Source: Earliella scabrosa
Taxonomy: Eukaryota > Basidiomycota > Agaricomycetes > Polyporales > Polyporaceae
Reading direction: 5' to 3'
Assembly (NCBI GenBank): GCA_022605405.1
Contig: JABYQQ010000016.1
Span: forward strand, 868,001 to 932,000
DNA length: 64,000 nucleotides
Each line of letters begins with the position of its first letter. The first letter of the stretch is position 1. The translations under genes were made by a program, and so were the position numbers. The notes beneath the pieces are model-generated. The model saw only the letters and a list, made by a program, of their open reading frames with translations, was not told the origin of the DNA and ran no database searches. Shown here one piece after another: positions 10,835 through 23,005 of the stretch.

Positions 10835-11863
10835 ATGTCTGAAAGCATAGTCGAGTTCACTGTCGATGGCGTCGACACGCCTGTGAAGACGTGGTACAAG
10901 GTCTTCGGCGACCTGAAAGCTCCAGGCCGGCGCCCGCTCGTCGCCCTGCACGGCGGGCCCGGTGCCGTGCACAACTACATGCTCGCACTCGCCGACCTCG
11001 TCGATACTCACGGCGTGCCTGTTGTCGTGTACGATCAGCTCGGAAACGGCAACTCGACGCACCTGCCTGACAAGATGGGTGACACCGCGTTCTGGACCGA
11101 GGCGCTCTTCATCAAGCAGCTCACGCACTTGCTCGAGCGCCTCGGCATCCAGGACGATTTCGACTTGCTCGGCCACTCGTGGGGTGGCATGTTGGCCGCG
11201 CGCTTTGCGACCACGCAGCCAAAGGGGCTCAAGCACCTCGTCGTGTCGGACTCACCTGCGAGCATGAAGCTGTGGATAGAGGCTGCGAACAAGCTCCGCG
11301 CACAGCTGCCTCCTGACGTACAGGTATGCGCCTGCCCATGTACATTGAGCCCTCGCTAACTCGCTGTTCGCGTGTATAGCACACCTTAGATACGCACGAG
11401 GCGGCAGGCACGACGGAATCTGAAGAGTATCATGGAGCGGTCATGCAGTTCTACGCGCGTCACCTGTGCAGGCTGAATCCGATGCCGCAAGATATTCAGG
11501 AAGTCTTCGTCTGGCTTCAGAAGGACCCGACCGTCTACCTCACCATGTAAGTTGCATGTCTCTCAGATTCTCGATCGACTGACTGACATGCTCATTGTCT
11601 TCAGGAACGGACCCTCGGAGTTCCATATAACTGGGTCCCTGAAGGAGTGGACCATCATTGACGAGCTTCACAAGATCGCCGTCCCTACCCTACTCCTCAA
11701 CGGGAGGTACGACGAGGCGCAGGATAGCGTCATCGTACCGTATTTCCGTGCAATCCAGAAAGTGAAGTGGTTCACTTTCGCGGACTCGAGCCACATGCCG
11801 CAGTATGAGGAGAGAGAGAAGTACATCCAGATCGTGGGCGAATTTCTTACTTTCGATCAATAG
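10835..11863 (+). CDS. S33-type proline-iminopeptidase-like alpha/beta hydrolase, copy 1 (catalytic triad intact)
   Basis: Peptidase family S33 hydrolase; relatives release N-terminal proline or hydrolyse small amides and esters. Exons 10835-11323, 11380-11546 and 11605-11863 give 304 residues. Motifs: LHGGPGAVHNY (the HGGPG oxyanion signature, about residue 46), YDQLGNGNS, the nucleophile elbow GHSWGG with Ser about residue 115 (codon TCG at 11177-11179), LLNGRYDEAQD with the acid Asp, and SSHMPQYEE with the His. No signal peptide, so probably cytosolic. The start codon 10835 is preferred; upstream codons in frame lack an ATG. A close paralog lies 9.8 kb downstream with the same exon layout but no nucleophile Ser. 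The gene is convergent with XRN1, 252 bases away. Confidence 0.9.
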
Positions 11864-12115
11864 CTGGGATGTCCTGGACAGTGGAGGAAAGAATATAGAA
11901 TGGTTTTGTACTTGCGTACGAACCGGACATCAGCATCGTCTGAACTACATGGAGGTATCGATTCGTGGAGGGGTGCCGCAGAATGCATCGAATTGCAAGC
12001 CAAACAAGACGCTATACAATACAAACGAGAGCAGAGCGACAGCGACCGACAGACGACCCAAACCACAGAGAGACTACTATGCTACACGAGAGATTACACT
12101 TGTGATGCTGTTACA

Positions 12116-15100
12116 TTACGAAGTGGAAGGCGACGAGAAGTGACCTCTCCCGCGGCCCCTGCCTGGAACTCCCCTCGGCGAGCCTGAGTTGATTCCGGGA
12201 ACGAAGCCTCGCCCTCCGCGCAAGGAAGGAGGCCCACCTCTAGGGACGTGGAGTCCTCGATAAGGGGATCCACCTCGACCTCGAGGCGGTGAGACGTGGT
12301 TCCCGTTCGCAGGATGGATATGGGCGGGAGGTTTCCCGTTGACCGACCCATTCTCGCTGGAAGCGGCGCCAGTTTTGCTTACGACGGGAGAGCCTCCACG
12401 TGGCGGTCCACCACGACCACGATTGGGGTTGGTCATGATGTGAACGGGTCCATTGCGAGCGAAGCCGTTGTGATGAGGAGGGCTTTGCCTACAGAGATGA
12501 TCAGTCGCAGATCGCGCAGCCTCGGAGAGGTAACGCACGTAGTAATGTGGGGGCGGAATCCCGCAACCGGTTGCATACCCGGACCAGGCTGAATGGACGG
12601 GTGGGGTCCGAACCGAGGCCTGAACGGAGCCTTCGGCTGTTGTTGCGTGGGTGCTTTGGGATTGGTGGACGCGAGGAACTGGGGATTGGTGAGGTTCAGG
12701 CACGACCAGAATTCAACTGTAGATCCGCGATACTGCGAACACCTGCGATGAGACGGTGATGAATGAGCGAACGTGGGAGGGATCAGCGTTGGCCATCATA
12801 CCGGTCTCCGAGGGTTGTGCCCGACATGAACGGGGCGTCCCACACAACATCCATCGACTTGGCGTTCATGCCGATGACGACGCCCTTGAACGACAAGGGC
12901 ACGCCACCCGAATCCTGCACCATCGTGACCCTATCTCCCAGGGCAAAGTGCTGGTTCTGCAGGCGATACACGGCATGGGACGGCTTGAGCACCGCTTGGC
13001 GAGGGATGCCCTTGACGATCGCCTTCTTGAAACCGCCAGGCTGCTTGTTTGCAGTGAGGTTGTCCGCGAGAGCCTCAATTTCCTTGACGGTGGGCTGAAT
13101 GAATGAGTTAGCGAGGTGACGCCTCGGTCATTTGGACTTCACTCGTACCTTGCCCAGTTGATCGCAAAACAGCGTCACAGGCTCGAAGTCACGCACACCC
13201 TTGGAGTTGAGCCACGCCTTGATCTCCTTGACCTTCGCGTCGGCGTTGGCTTCGTCCCGGAAGATATCGGTGGCCTTGACCATTGCTGACGAGATGTGAG
13301 TGACCACCACGTTTGCGATAGTACACGGCTTACCATCACCACTACGATCCAGCACTCGGAAGACCTCCGGGTACGTCGACTAAATCCGGATGTGAGACGA
13401 TATCGTAATACCACCGCACAAAACACAGACCTTGTAATCGTGGATGAGCTGAATAGCTTTCTCGCTGAACTCCCAGAACCGGTCGTTCTTGCGAGAGTAT
13501 TCAATGACCTTGAGTCCCTTGGCCTCGAACTTGAGGCTCAATCCGAGATTGTTCTTGTTGCCATCCGAGGCGAGGACCATGAAGCTCGCCGTGATCTTGG
13601 ACAACGCCTTGGTGGACAGCCCGAGCATGTCCGCAACTTTGAACGAGGGGAAGTACTTGTTCTGGAGGCGATTTGCGACGACCGCCTTGAACTTGTCGTT
13701 CTCTGTCTTCTCCGAAGGGAAGAACTGCGCTGCTGATTAGCACTGGAGACACACTCTGACGACGTTCGCTATGGACGCACAGCAAGGACGACAGAGAGCG
13801 AATCTTCAGCTGTCGCTGACACTTGCGCCGCCACACCGTATGCATGTTCGCCCAAGAAGAACACCTTGCTGCCTTCAGGGAACTCCTCCGAGAGGGGAGG
13901 CGCTTCCTTCTCCAGGAACCTGGGGTCCTCGGAGCTGACGGCCGAAACGGCCATTTGGACGGCTTGTTCAACTTCCTTAGCCGGGCCCTCATAGTCTTTG
14001 ACGAACGCGCCAGTGTCCAAGCGTTTGAGCCCTGTACATCGTTGTGAGCACATGCACAACAGACCCAGGAACCACCACGAACCTTTGAGAGGACGAACAT
14101 GCAGCAGCACCTCAATGTTGCCAGTGATGACACCGCATCGCTTCGAGTAGTATCGTTCAATCTGCTCTGCCTTGGACTTCCACAAGCTAAGACCCTGCGG
14201 CGTGTGCGGGTTGGAAATGACCTTCTCCGGCGAGCCGGGTACCACCGAGATCTTCTCGTACTTGAACAGCGGGTCCGAGACGGCAGAGACCAAGCCCTCC
14301 TGCAAGAACGGCCACCCGACGAACGTCCGTTGGCCAATCATCTCCTGGGCGATGGCTTCGACCTTCCGATGCTCGTGCTCATTCTCGATATGGACAATCA
14401 TCGACTGGTTCCTGCTCTCCGACCCATGTACGTTGACGCCGTGATGTCCAAGGGACGCGGTGTGCGGGAGGGTGTGCAGTGATGGGAAGCCGGCGAGCGC
14501 CTCGGCGCCGATCAATACACCGTCGCAGAGACCTTCGACAAGGTGGAGGCCGTCCAAGGTAGGGAGGTCGAAGGGTTCCATGGTGCAATAACACCTATGC
14601 AGGGTAGGAAAGAAACCGGGCAAGGAAGATGGGTACACCGTCGGCTCGCCGGGGTTGTAGGTGAACTTCATACTGGTGCCGAACGAATTGCGGCGCTTCT
14701 CATCTTCGGTGAGGAGTGCCTCTCGCGCTGTAAACAACATTAGAATTCTTAAGAACACGGCAACCATGCTGGATACGTACGACCCATGGCCTTGAGCAGC
14801 CTCTTCTCGTCGATGAAGGGGATCTTCACGATGGCTTCCCAATCTTGCTTCTTCCCGTTCAAATCTTGCTCGAACTCTGTTGGGTAGAAGTCGATGATTG
14901 GAGAGTTCGGGTCGGTCATGAGCTCCTGCAGTAGACGAAGTGTCAATGAGCTTGTCATACTATAATAGCATATGGTCGTACCCTGAACGGGGACGGAATG
15001 AGTTCCTGGCTGGCTGCGGGGAGCACTCCCATGAGCTGCTCGAACGGCTTGAACGGCGTGCCGAGGTCGAAGTTGAAGGTCATCTGATCGACGCCCTTCA

Positions 15101-17469
15101 GATCTGCCATGTTGTCAGCGGGTGGTAGCGATGTAAGATCAAAAACGGACAGACCTGATATACGCGGTGCGTAATGATAGTTGTAGAACCAACTCCACGA
15201 GGCGACACCACTGTAGTAGTAGTGCATCACCCACTGCAAACCCTCAACATATCGATAGGCGAGGTCACCCATGTCCTTGGGGTCGTCGTAGGAGATCTCC
15301 AGTTTCCCCTGTTTTGTGGGGGATCTCAGCGCCTGGATAGTACACACTGGATAAAACTGACGCACCTTGTAGTATCCCCTCTTCCACTCGTCCATCTTCT
15401 CCTTGATCGACATCTCGTACCGCGCGTCGAAGTCCCCATCCTTGTCCTCCTCCATCACCTTCGCCTTCTCGTACTTGTTCAGCACCCGATCCACGGCTGC
15501 GCGCGCTTCCTCGTCATCTTCGTCCTCCCACTCTTCATCGTCGCCAGAGGTCTGCTCGGTCTTCCCATTCTGGTCCTCTGGCAGGGGCTCCTCCAGTTCT
15601 CCGGGGAAGCGCCATGTCACAAGGTTCCTATCCTCACTGTCGTACTCGTCCCATGCGACCGATAGATGCAAGTCTTCCGCGAGCCGCGTGATAAACTGTC
15701 TATCCCGGGCCGGGAAGTCATTCACCATCGTGAGCGGCGGTTGCCCAGCATGCTGCGACGGTGACAGCTGCCTCCTCTCCAGCACGAATGCCTTCACTTC
15801 ATCAAAGATCTTCCTCTGCGAAGCCGTCAACACTGTGGGCCCGCGTCATGAGCATCCGAATGCGGAGGTAGTAAAGAACGACGCGTACCGAACTTCGAAC
15901 GCTTGCGACCCATTTCCATCTCCTTGACGTGCTTTGCCTGCTTACCCTTGTACCAGTTCAGATCCGCGTACTCCTTCTCAAACACTTCTCGCTCCCACTC
16001 TGCCATCTCGTCCAGGATTACCTGCAGCCGCTTCGTGTTGATCACCCCACTCTCGTTCAAATATCCGTCTACATGGGGCATATGAGCGCCTAAGATAGAC
16101 CCGACACGGGCATAGGAGCTCACCCAACGACGGCAGCGCCTTCTTGTACACGTCGAACAGCTTCTCCAGACCATTCTCGTGGATGTGCAGATCCGGCAAA
16201 TTCGGCAAGAAGTCGTTCCCGACGAATACGGCGAGCAGAATGAAGTCGTCAATGACATGCTCCAGACTGTAATCGAAGGGGAGCATCGACTCGATGTCTC
16301 GGAACTCGAGGTCCAGATATTCTCGCATCAACGTTAGATGCAGCAGGTAGAAGTTGATAGCGTCAAGACTATTGATGGTTTGTTAGGGGGATTCCACAAG
16401 AAAGCTGTGAACGTACCTCTTGCTACCCTTGCTCTTCGACGCCGGACCAAACTTGACCTCCTCTCGCAACAAACAGAAGTGTGGATCATGGCTTAGCAAC
16501 CCCAGCATGATCAAATCGGCGTCCAGACCGTACAGACAGTGTCGCACGTTGGGGTCGTAATCTGGCTGAGCCCTCGACAGTCGAATATATTCCATGATCT
16601 TGTGCTCGCCTTCTCCAGGGACGTCGTGTCCCGACAGCACCACCGTTACATCGCGCCAGTTCGCGTCCTCCGATATCTTCTTGTTCACAAAATAGCGCAA
16701 TTGCTCCGACAACCGCGCCATGAACTCCGTGCCTGTCCATCGCGTAGGCGCATACGCGGCCTCTCGTGAGGACCGCCTGCTCCACGACATCCGTACTGAA
16801 GACGCACCTGGTGTAATACAGTTGCTGTCAAACGCTTTGGTGTCTGGCAGCTTCTCTCCTTTCCTTTCCGCCTTCTCGCGCACCTCCTTCGCCTCCTTGG
16901 CTGTCCTGAACCGACGACTCCGCTGCTGATTCATCTTCGCCCGCGGTGCGACACCGTCTATCGCCATGAAGAACAGCTTTTTGGGCTTGATCTTTCCAAA
17001 CAGGTGGTCGACATATGCAAAGATAGAAGTGAAGATTTGCTCTTCGGACAGCCGGAAGTGTGCGTCCTCGTCATTGGGATGTGAGCCTGTATATGGGTAA
17101 GGCGCAGGGAGGATGTACAGAAAGAGGAGTACACACAATTGTGTATGATACCATTGAAGTCGACGTATAGATTATCTTCGAAGAGGGGTAAGGAGTTGGG
17201 GGCATCTAGGCGAGCAGTACGACGTACCGAACTCCGGAATCTTATTCTCCTGAATTAGCTGCGATGTCAAGGGGTACCGCTCGCTGAAAGATGGTTAAGA
17301 GTAGAAGAAAGGACGGAGAGGGTGTGCTCACGAGATGTATCTGAAGAACTGTGCGGCGGTTAGCAGAGCGCAGGTAATACGTTAGGTACTCGGAACCGAC
17401 CTTCGGGATTCCTGGCAAACACGCGTCTTCAGCATCGATCCACAACAGCTCAGCAACACACTTACCCAT
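12116..17469 (-). CDS. XRN1: 5'-3' exoribonuclease 1 (Xrn1/Kem1)
   Basis: Cytoplasmic 5'-3' exonuclease that degrades decapped mRNA. The conserved start [21 protein letters not shown] is spread over tiny exons: 17469-17466 (4 nt), 17411-17401 (11 nt), 17348-17332 (17 nt) and 17283-17228. The nuclease core follows: [64 protein letters not shown] and [12 protein letters not shown], carrying the acidic metal-binding residues. Further exons encode the Xrn1-specific D1-D4 and SH3-like parts; an example is [21 protein letters not shown] near 12950. The tail is Pro/Gly/Arg-rich with many RGG-like repeats, ending at 12116. Total size is about 1,400 residues with many introns. The 5.3 kb span and C-terminal extension distinguish it from nuclear Rat1/Xrn2. 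It is divergent from GMP synthase. Confidence 0.95.
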
Positions 17470-18091
17470 CGTAAAAGACTACTAGGAGTATAGTACAGAG
17501 ATATGAGCGTGTGTGGATGTGGTAGGCGGTCGTATTGACCGTTGGTGGTGGTGGAAGTCGTGTCGTAACCGTAAGGCCCAAGCGCCAGACCGAGTCTCGA
17601 TTCACTAGGCGCTCGTCCATTGCCTCCGTCCAACACCACCACCACCGTCATCTTGACTCTTGCGGCCTCCTGTTCTCTCTCTAACCGGAGAAAACTTCAC
17701 AGAACACGGCTGCGACTCAACCGACCGTCAGTGTTAGGCTCAGCTTGATGCACGCGGCTAATGGTCACAGGTAGGTGGTCATTGACGGACACTGGCGCAG
17801 GAAGACGTATATAGCTCCCCTCCTCACCTGTATCCTCCTCGATGTTGCGGATACTTTCCCTGCACATTGCGGCGCAGCCTTGTGTCAAAGCTTCAAGTCT
17901 GGGGGAACGGTTACATAGACCAGTTGCTTGACAGTGACACTTGTTGTGAGCTGCTGAGAGAGGCGCCCACATTGTGGGTAGGCGTCTATCTTATCAGCAA
18001 ATTCTCTGCAAGGAGATAGATCAGAGTTAGGAGTGCAGCTCGCTTGACTGACTCGTGTGCATGCACGCCTTCCTTGCTCCCTTCCACCACC
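17470..18091. promoter_or_regulatory. Divergent promoter region XRN1 / GMP synthase
   Basis: About 620 bases between the two start codons. It contains a (CCA/ACC)n-rich patch near 17635-17650 and no coding exon that I can support. It must hold both promoters; no clear TATA box. Confidence 0.5.
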
Positions 18092-20250
18092 ATGGCTGAG
18101 ATCCACGACCAGTTTGACACCATCCTCATCCTCGACTTCGGCTCTCAGGTATGTTTTGGTTTACATGGCAGTAAGCAGAGCTAAAGCTCATCCACAGTAC
18201 AGCCATCTGATCACTCGAAGATGTCGAGAACTCAACGTTTACGCTGAGCTCATGCCATGTACCCAGAAGATCAAGGACTTGAACTTCAAGCCAAAAGGTT
18301 CGCCAGCTTGTTGATGCATGTAGCATCTTGTGTTCCGTACGTTGACCAATGCTTGCAGGCGTGATTCTCTCCGGATCTCCATACTCGGTCTACGACAAGG
18401 ACGCGCCACATGTGGATACTGAGGTGTTCGAGCTCGGAGTACCAGTCCTTGGTATATGTTACGGTCTTCAGGTGCGTACAATCCTGACATGTTGGGCAAT
18501 GATGCATATCTGACGTTGCGGAAGTAGGAGATGGCATGGAACATGAAGGGCAAGGTCGCGAAGTGCGAGCATCGTGAATACGGCTTTGCTCAGGTCCAGA
18601 TCTCGAAGGTTGGCGGAGACAACAGCGGTGTTGACGCCCTGTTCGATGGTCTTGGAGAGGAACTGCAGGTAAGTTACCCTCACCAGAACGACACCCTTGT
18701 CTGAACCCTGTCCAGGTCTGGATGTCGCATGGAGATCAACTGTCGGAGCTTCCCCCCGATTTCCACGTCATCGGCCGCACGAATACCGCACCCTTTGCCG
18801 CAATCGCACATAACTCGAAGCCTTTCTACGGCATTCAGTTCCACCCCGAGGTCACCCATTCGAAGAGGGGAAGAGAAGTCATCGGTAAATTCGTGTTGGG
18901 CATCTGTGGCTGCAAACAGCACTGGACTATGGTACGCACAGTGAATACAATATGGCGATAGGAACAGAACCTCACTTTGGTTGCAGGAAGAGTTCATCGG
19001 GAAGGAGATAGCTCGCATTCGTGAGATCTGTGGACCGAAAGGTCGCGTGATTGGCGCTGTCAGTGGTGGTGTCGACAGCTCTGTTGCTGCGAAGCTCATG
19101 CACGAAGCGATCGGTGATCGGTAAGTGACCTGTACTTGGTGGGCCTGCCGCCGTGGCTGACAGTCGGGGTAGGTTCCATGCGATCATGGTGGACAACGGC
19201 GTACTGCGTCTCAACGAGGCGAAGCAAGTACACGAGATGCTCAACAACGACCTTGGCGTGAACCTCACCGTTGTGGATGCATCCGAGCTCTTCCTGTCAC
19301 GTCTCCAGGGCGTCGAGGACCCCGAGCAGAAGCGCAAGATCATTGGCAACACGTTCATCAATGTCTTCGAGGAGGAGGCTGCGAAGATCGAGGCCGCCGC
19401 CGAACGCGAAGAATCACAGGGCGCCGAGGCGAAGGGCAAGATCGAGTGGCTCCTCCAGGGCACGCTATATCCCGACGTCATCGAGAGCATCAGCTTTAAG
19501 GGCCCGAGCGCGACCATCAAGACGCACCATAACGTCGGCGGCTTGCTCAAGGATATGAAGCTCAAGCTCATCGAGCCTCTGCGCGAGCTATTCAAAGGTC
19601 TATTCATCCTCGTGTCTTCGGTTGCCTCTATTGTGTCTGAAATATTCTTGCAGATGAGGTTCGCGCCCTCGGACGTCTTCTTTCCATTCCAAACCATCTC
19701 GTGCAGCGCCACCCCTTCCCTGGTCCTGGTCTTGCCATCCGCATCCTCGGCCCCGTGACTCGCGAGCAGGTCAAGATTCTCCAACAAGCAGATCACATAT
19801 ACATAGAAGAGATCAGGAAAGCGGGCCTTTACGACCAGATCAGTCAAGCGTTCGCCGTCCTCCTGCCTGTGAAGGCGGTCGGCGTAATGGGCGACTCTCG
19901 TACGTACGAGCAGGTGGGTGCAATCCAGAATACAGCCTCGTTGGAGCGTGGCTCATTACGCGGATCAGGTCATCGCGCTACGCGCCGTGCAATCGGAAGA
20001 CTTCATGACTGCCGATTGGTGAGGACAATTAGTCTGTGCTAGTCTCGCAGGCCGCTCACGACGTGTACATCGCAGGTTCGTCTTCCCGTCGGAAGTGCTC
20101 CGAAAGATCTCGTCGCGCATCACTAACGAGGTGGCCGGGATCAACCGCGTCACCTACGACATCTCGTCGAAACCGCCAGCGGTGCGTATACCTAGGTTCT
20201 TCGGATCGGATAGAGCTGATGCGTGTGCACAGACGGTGGAATGGCTGTAG
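18092..20250 (+). CDS. GUA1: GMP synthase (glutamine-hydrolysing)
   Basis: Last step of GMP synthesis: amination of XMP using glutamine and ATP, in the cytosol. The start is ATG 18092 in CACCATGG. Exon 1 (18092-18148) encodes [19 protein letters not shown]. The glutaminase half has [13 protein letters not shown], the nucleophile Cys in [12 protein letters not shown], and the His-Glu pair in [11 protein letters not shown]. The synthetase half has the PP-loop [12 protein letters not shown], then [40 protein letters not shown] and the C-terminal KPPATVEWL before TAG at 20248-20250. At least nine introns of about 50-65 nt. All catalytic motifs are intact, so the enzyme should be active. It shares an upstream region with XRN1; the truncated hydrolase paralog follows 350 bases later. 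Confidence 0.96.
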
Positions 20251-20603
20251 CTTGGTTGTGTATAGCCCCATTGCACTGTATCATACGTCAATAGAAGATA
20301 TTGGTGATTCTTCGGATCCATCGCATGCCTGACTAGAACGATCAGTAGCAGACGCTGTGTGTTTGCCGCGATAATCTCGCCAGAATGTAAGTGCTCTACT
20401 TGGCGTTCGTCCGAAGGACACTCACAGTGTGGCAATCTCAGGCGCCCTTGTGCGGTCATGTGAAAGAAGGATCTTCGGAATGCCGACACGGGATCCTCAA
20501 GCAATGCCAGCATCCCGACTTATCTCCCGCAACTCATCGAGCACTAGGTATAAGCAGGTATAAGTGTCTCGGAGGAGGTGTCGACATACATTACTCGCTC
20601 ACG
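20251..20603. other. Intergenic, GMP synthase to second S33 hydrolase
   Basis: About 350 bases, same-strand genes. An open frame extends upstream of the hydrolase ATG but has no family similarity; I see no further element. Confidence 0.5.
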
Positions 20604-21617
20604 ATGGAAGGTTGGGTTCGTTTCGATGTCCCAGGCGTCGACATACGTTGCACGACCTGGTACACGGTCTATGGAGACCTCAACGACGCTTCTCATCCGC
20701 CCCTTGTCATCCTGCACGGTGGCCCTGGCGCCGTCAACGACTACCTTCTCCCCCTCACCGAACTTGTAGAAACCTACCACATCCCCATGGTCTTCTACGA
20801 CCAGCTTGGGAGCGGCCAGTCTACACACCTGCCGGAGAAGAACGGCGACACCACGTTCTGGACGGAGCAGTTGTTCATAGACCAGCTGAACGGCTTGCTC
20901 GACCATCTTGGGATCCAGGACAAGTACGATCTGTTTGGGCACTGGTGGGGTGGGATGCTCGGGGCGCGCTTTGCATCGTCGCGACCCAAGGGGTTGAGGC
21001 GGCTCATCCTTGCCAATGCCCCTGCAAGCACCGACTTGTGGCTCGACGCGGTCACCAAACTCCGTGCCCAGCTTCCCGAAGATGTCCAGGTACGTGATGT
21101 CCATTGCACACGGCGTCTTTCGTCCGACATGATTGTCGTCACAGGCCGTGTTGGACGGCACGACCGATTCTCAGGAGTATCGGGACGCGATCGCGGTGTT
21201 CAACAAGAAACACTTGTGCAGAATGGATCCTTTCCCGTATGAGGTCCTCGAAGTGCTTAAAGCACCCGGGCCCATGAACGACTCCACTGTGTACGGCACG
21301 ATGTAGGTACGATCCGATGTGTTTAGATTAGCTCACTCACTCTTCCCCATGGGTACAGGTGGGGTCCCTCCAAATTCGTCGTGACCGGTTCGCTGAGGAA
21401 CTGGACGGTCGTCAACGTCGTGGACAACATCAACGTGCCCACGCTGCTCCTGAACGGGCGGTATGATGAAGTGCAGGACAGCGCCGTGCAACCGTTCTTC
21501 CGCTCTCTTCCCAAAGTAAAGTGGTACACGTTCGCAGAGTCGAGTCATGTCCCCTTCATCGAGGAGTGGGCACGTCACATACAGCTGCTTGGGGAGTTCC
21601 TGACACAGGAAATGTGA
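20604..21617 (+). CDS. S33 hydrolase paralog, copy 2, nucleophile Ser replaced by Trp (likely pseudoenzyme)
   Basis: Paralog of the hydrolase at 10835-11863. Exons 20604-21089, 21145-21302 and 21359-21617 give 300 residues; the exon lengths (486/158/259) and phases match copy 1 (489/167/259). HGGPGAVNDY, YDQLGSGQS, LLNGRYDEVQD (acid) and SSHVPFIEE (His) are conserved. The nucleophile elbow reads GHWWGG instead of GHSWGG: codon TGG at 20943-20945, about residue 114, where copy 1 has TCG. The reading frame, splice sites and surrounding residues are otherwise well kept, so this is not a decayed pseudogene. Without the Ser it cannot use the normal S33 mechanism. It may be a binding protein or regulator (inference), or the base could be a sequencing or strain variant. 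Confidence 0.88.
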
Positions 21618-21899
21618 TCTGCCTCGGCATGCTTTGTCAAGGTGTGATATACCCGAGTCATGAGCGTGTGAGAATCAGTATGTCCGCAGCCTTTACATAG
21701 TATTAGTAGGCGCTGCACGTTGCGGACTTTGCATGTGGGGAATATGGGCCTGGCCTCCGGGTCTGCTCATCTATGTACGGGGTTGCTCACTCGCCGTTGG
21801 TGGCCGTGCACCCCTACCGCAGTAGGTACTTACCAATGGTGTATAGATCCGAGTCAGACGCCTTGCGAACGGCACCGCGAGAGACGGTGGCATTGCGCA

Positions 21900-21906
21900 T
21901 ATATAA
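21900..21906 (+). promoter_or_regulatory. TATA box of the GST gene
   Basis: TATATAA in GCATATATAACTAC, about 60 bases before the ATG at 21963; the rest of the 345-base spacer shows no other element. Confidence 0.55.
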
Positions 21907-21962
21907 CTACAGGGTTGATTCACCGTCTTCTTCATCATCCCTGTTACGCATACGCAACTGAC

Positions 21963-22942
21963 ATGGCCTCCGGAAAGCAGCTCACATTCTACACTGCAGT
22001 GGTGAGTCAAACACCAAGTCGAGATGCTGCCCTCACTGACGACACCGTACAGTATTCACCATACTCTCATCGAGTGAGTTTGTCCCGCTGCACACCGTTC
22101 ACATCGTTCAAGAACTTTGGATATAGGTACAGCTCGCACTCGACGAGGCGAATGCGGCGTACAAGGCGCACTACTTCGACAATAGTCGTACTAAGCCAGA
22201 GTGGTACTATCAGATCAACCCCATCGGCAAGGTACACGCTCGGGCTGCATCTCGTACTCCCTCGGCTGGTAGAGCTTACCTCCGTCCGCAGATCCCGTCC
22301 ATCGTATACGGCGGCCCAGATGTCCCGCCCGATCAGCCCTCTCCCGAGGCCGCGAAGCTCGTAGAGTCCCTCCCCCTCATCGAGTTCATCGCCGAGATCC
22401 ACCCCGACGCCGCTCTCCTGCCCTCGGATCCCGTCTTGCGTGCCAAAGCGCGCATCTTCATCTCGATGTACGAGAATTACGTCCAGACGCCGTTCAGAGA
22501 GGCGTTCTTCCTCGGGAAGAACATCGATAGCTTCCTGCAGGCGATCGAAAAGCTACAGGGCGCGCTGCCCCCAACCGGTTTTGCAGTCGGCCAGTACTCG
22601 CTCGCGGACATCGCCGTCGCGCCGTTCCTCGTAAGGATGATGCTTTTCCTGAACGAGGGGCTCGGTGGGTACAGCGAGGAGGACTTCAAGAAGCTCCAGG
22701 AGGCCCTGGGGAGTGAGAAGTATGCGCGCTTCCGACAGTATATCGAGGACATCAAGGAGCGTCCGAGTTTCAAGAAGAGCTGGGATGAGGTCGGTGTCCT
22801 ATTCTTCAGGTAGAATGTGGCTTTCTGACGCTGTGATAACGTGCATTAGGCTGCACAGATCGATTTGTGGAAGAACCATCCGGGACTTTTGTGCAGGGCG
22901 ACGGCAGCGGCAGCTGAGGCGCTAGGGCCCAAATCCCAGTGA
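21963..22942 (+). CDS. Glutathione S-transferase, fungal GSTFuA-like class
   Basis: Conjugates or transfers glutathione in detoxification; the GSTFuA class is expanded in wood-decay fungi (family knowledge). Exons 21963-22001, 22053-22073 (only 21 nt), 22127-22231, 22292-22789 and 22850-22942 give 251 residues. The thioredoxin-like domain has LTFYTAV, then YSPYSHRVQLALDEANAAY with Ser at the active-site position, and INPIGKIPSIVYGG with the cis-Pro. The linker GGPDVPPDQPSPEAAKLVES and LLPSDPVLRAKARIF are characteristic of the class. The helical C-terminal domain contains FAVGQYSLADIAVAPFLVR (the N-capping box). The active-site tetrapeptide is encoded by the 21-nt exon, so it depends on correct micro-exon splicing. 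Confidence 0.88.
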
Positions 22943-23005
22943 CTTATATCTCCACCGATATTGTTGTTGAGAAGCTTGTCCTAGTCCTAATGTATGAAGG
23001 AAGCA

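Noticed and set aside
13501..14337. Long alternative minus frame inside XRN1
   Set aside because: It is Ser/Arg-rich and overlaps the frame that encodes clear XRN1 sequence; a shadow frame from GC-rich codons.
17350..17469. 75-codon frame starting at the XRN1 ATG without splicing
   Set aside because: It reads through three introns; splicing restores the invariant MGIPKFF start.
20391..20603. Upstream extension of the second S33 hydrolase
   Set aside because: The added residues have no counterpart in copy 1, whose ATG aligns with 20604.
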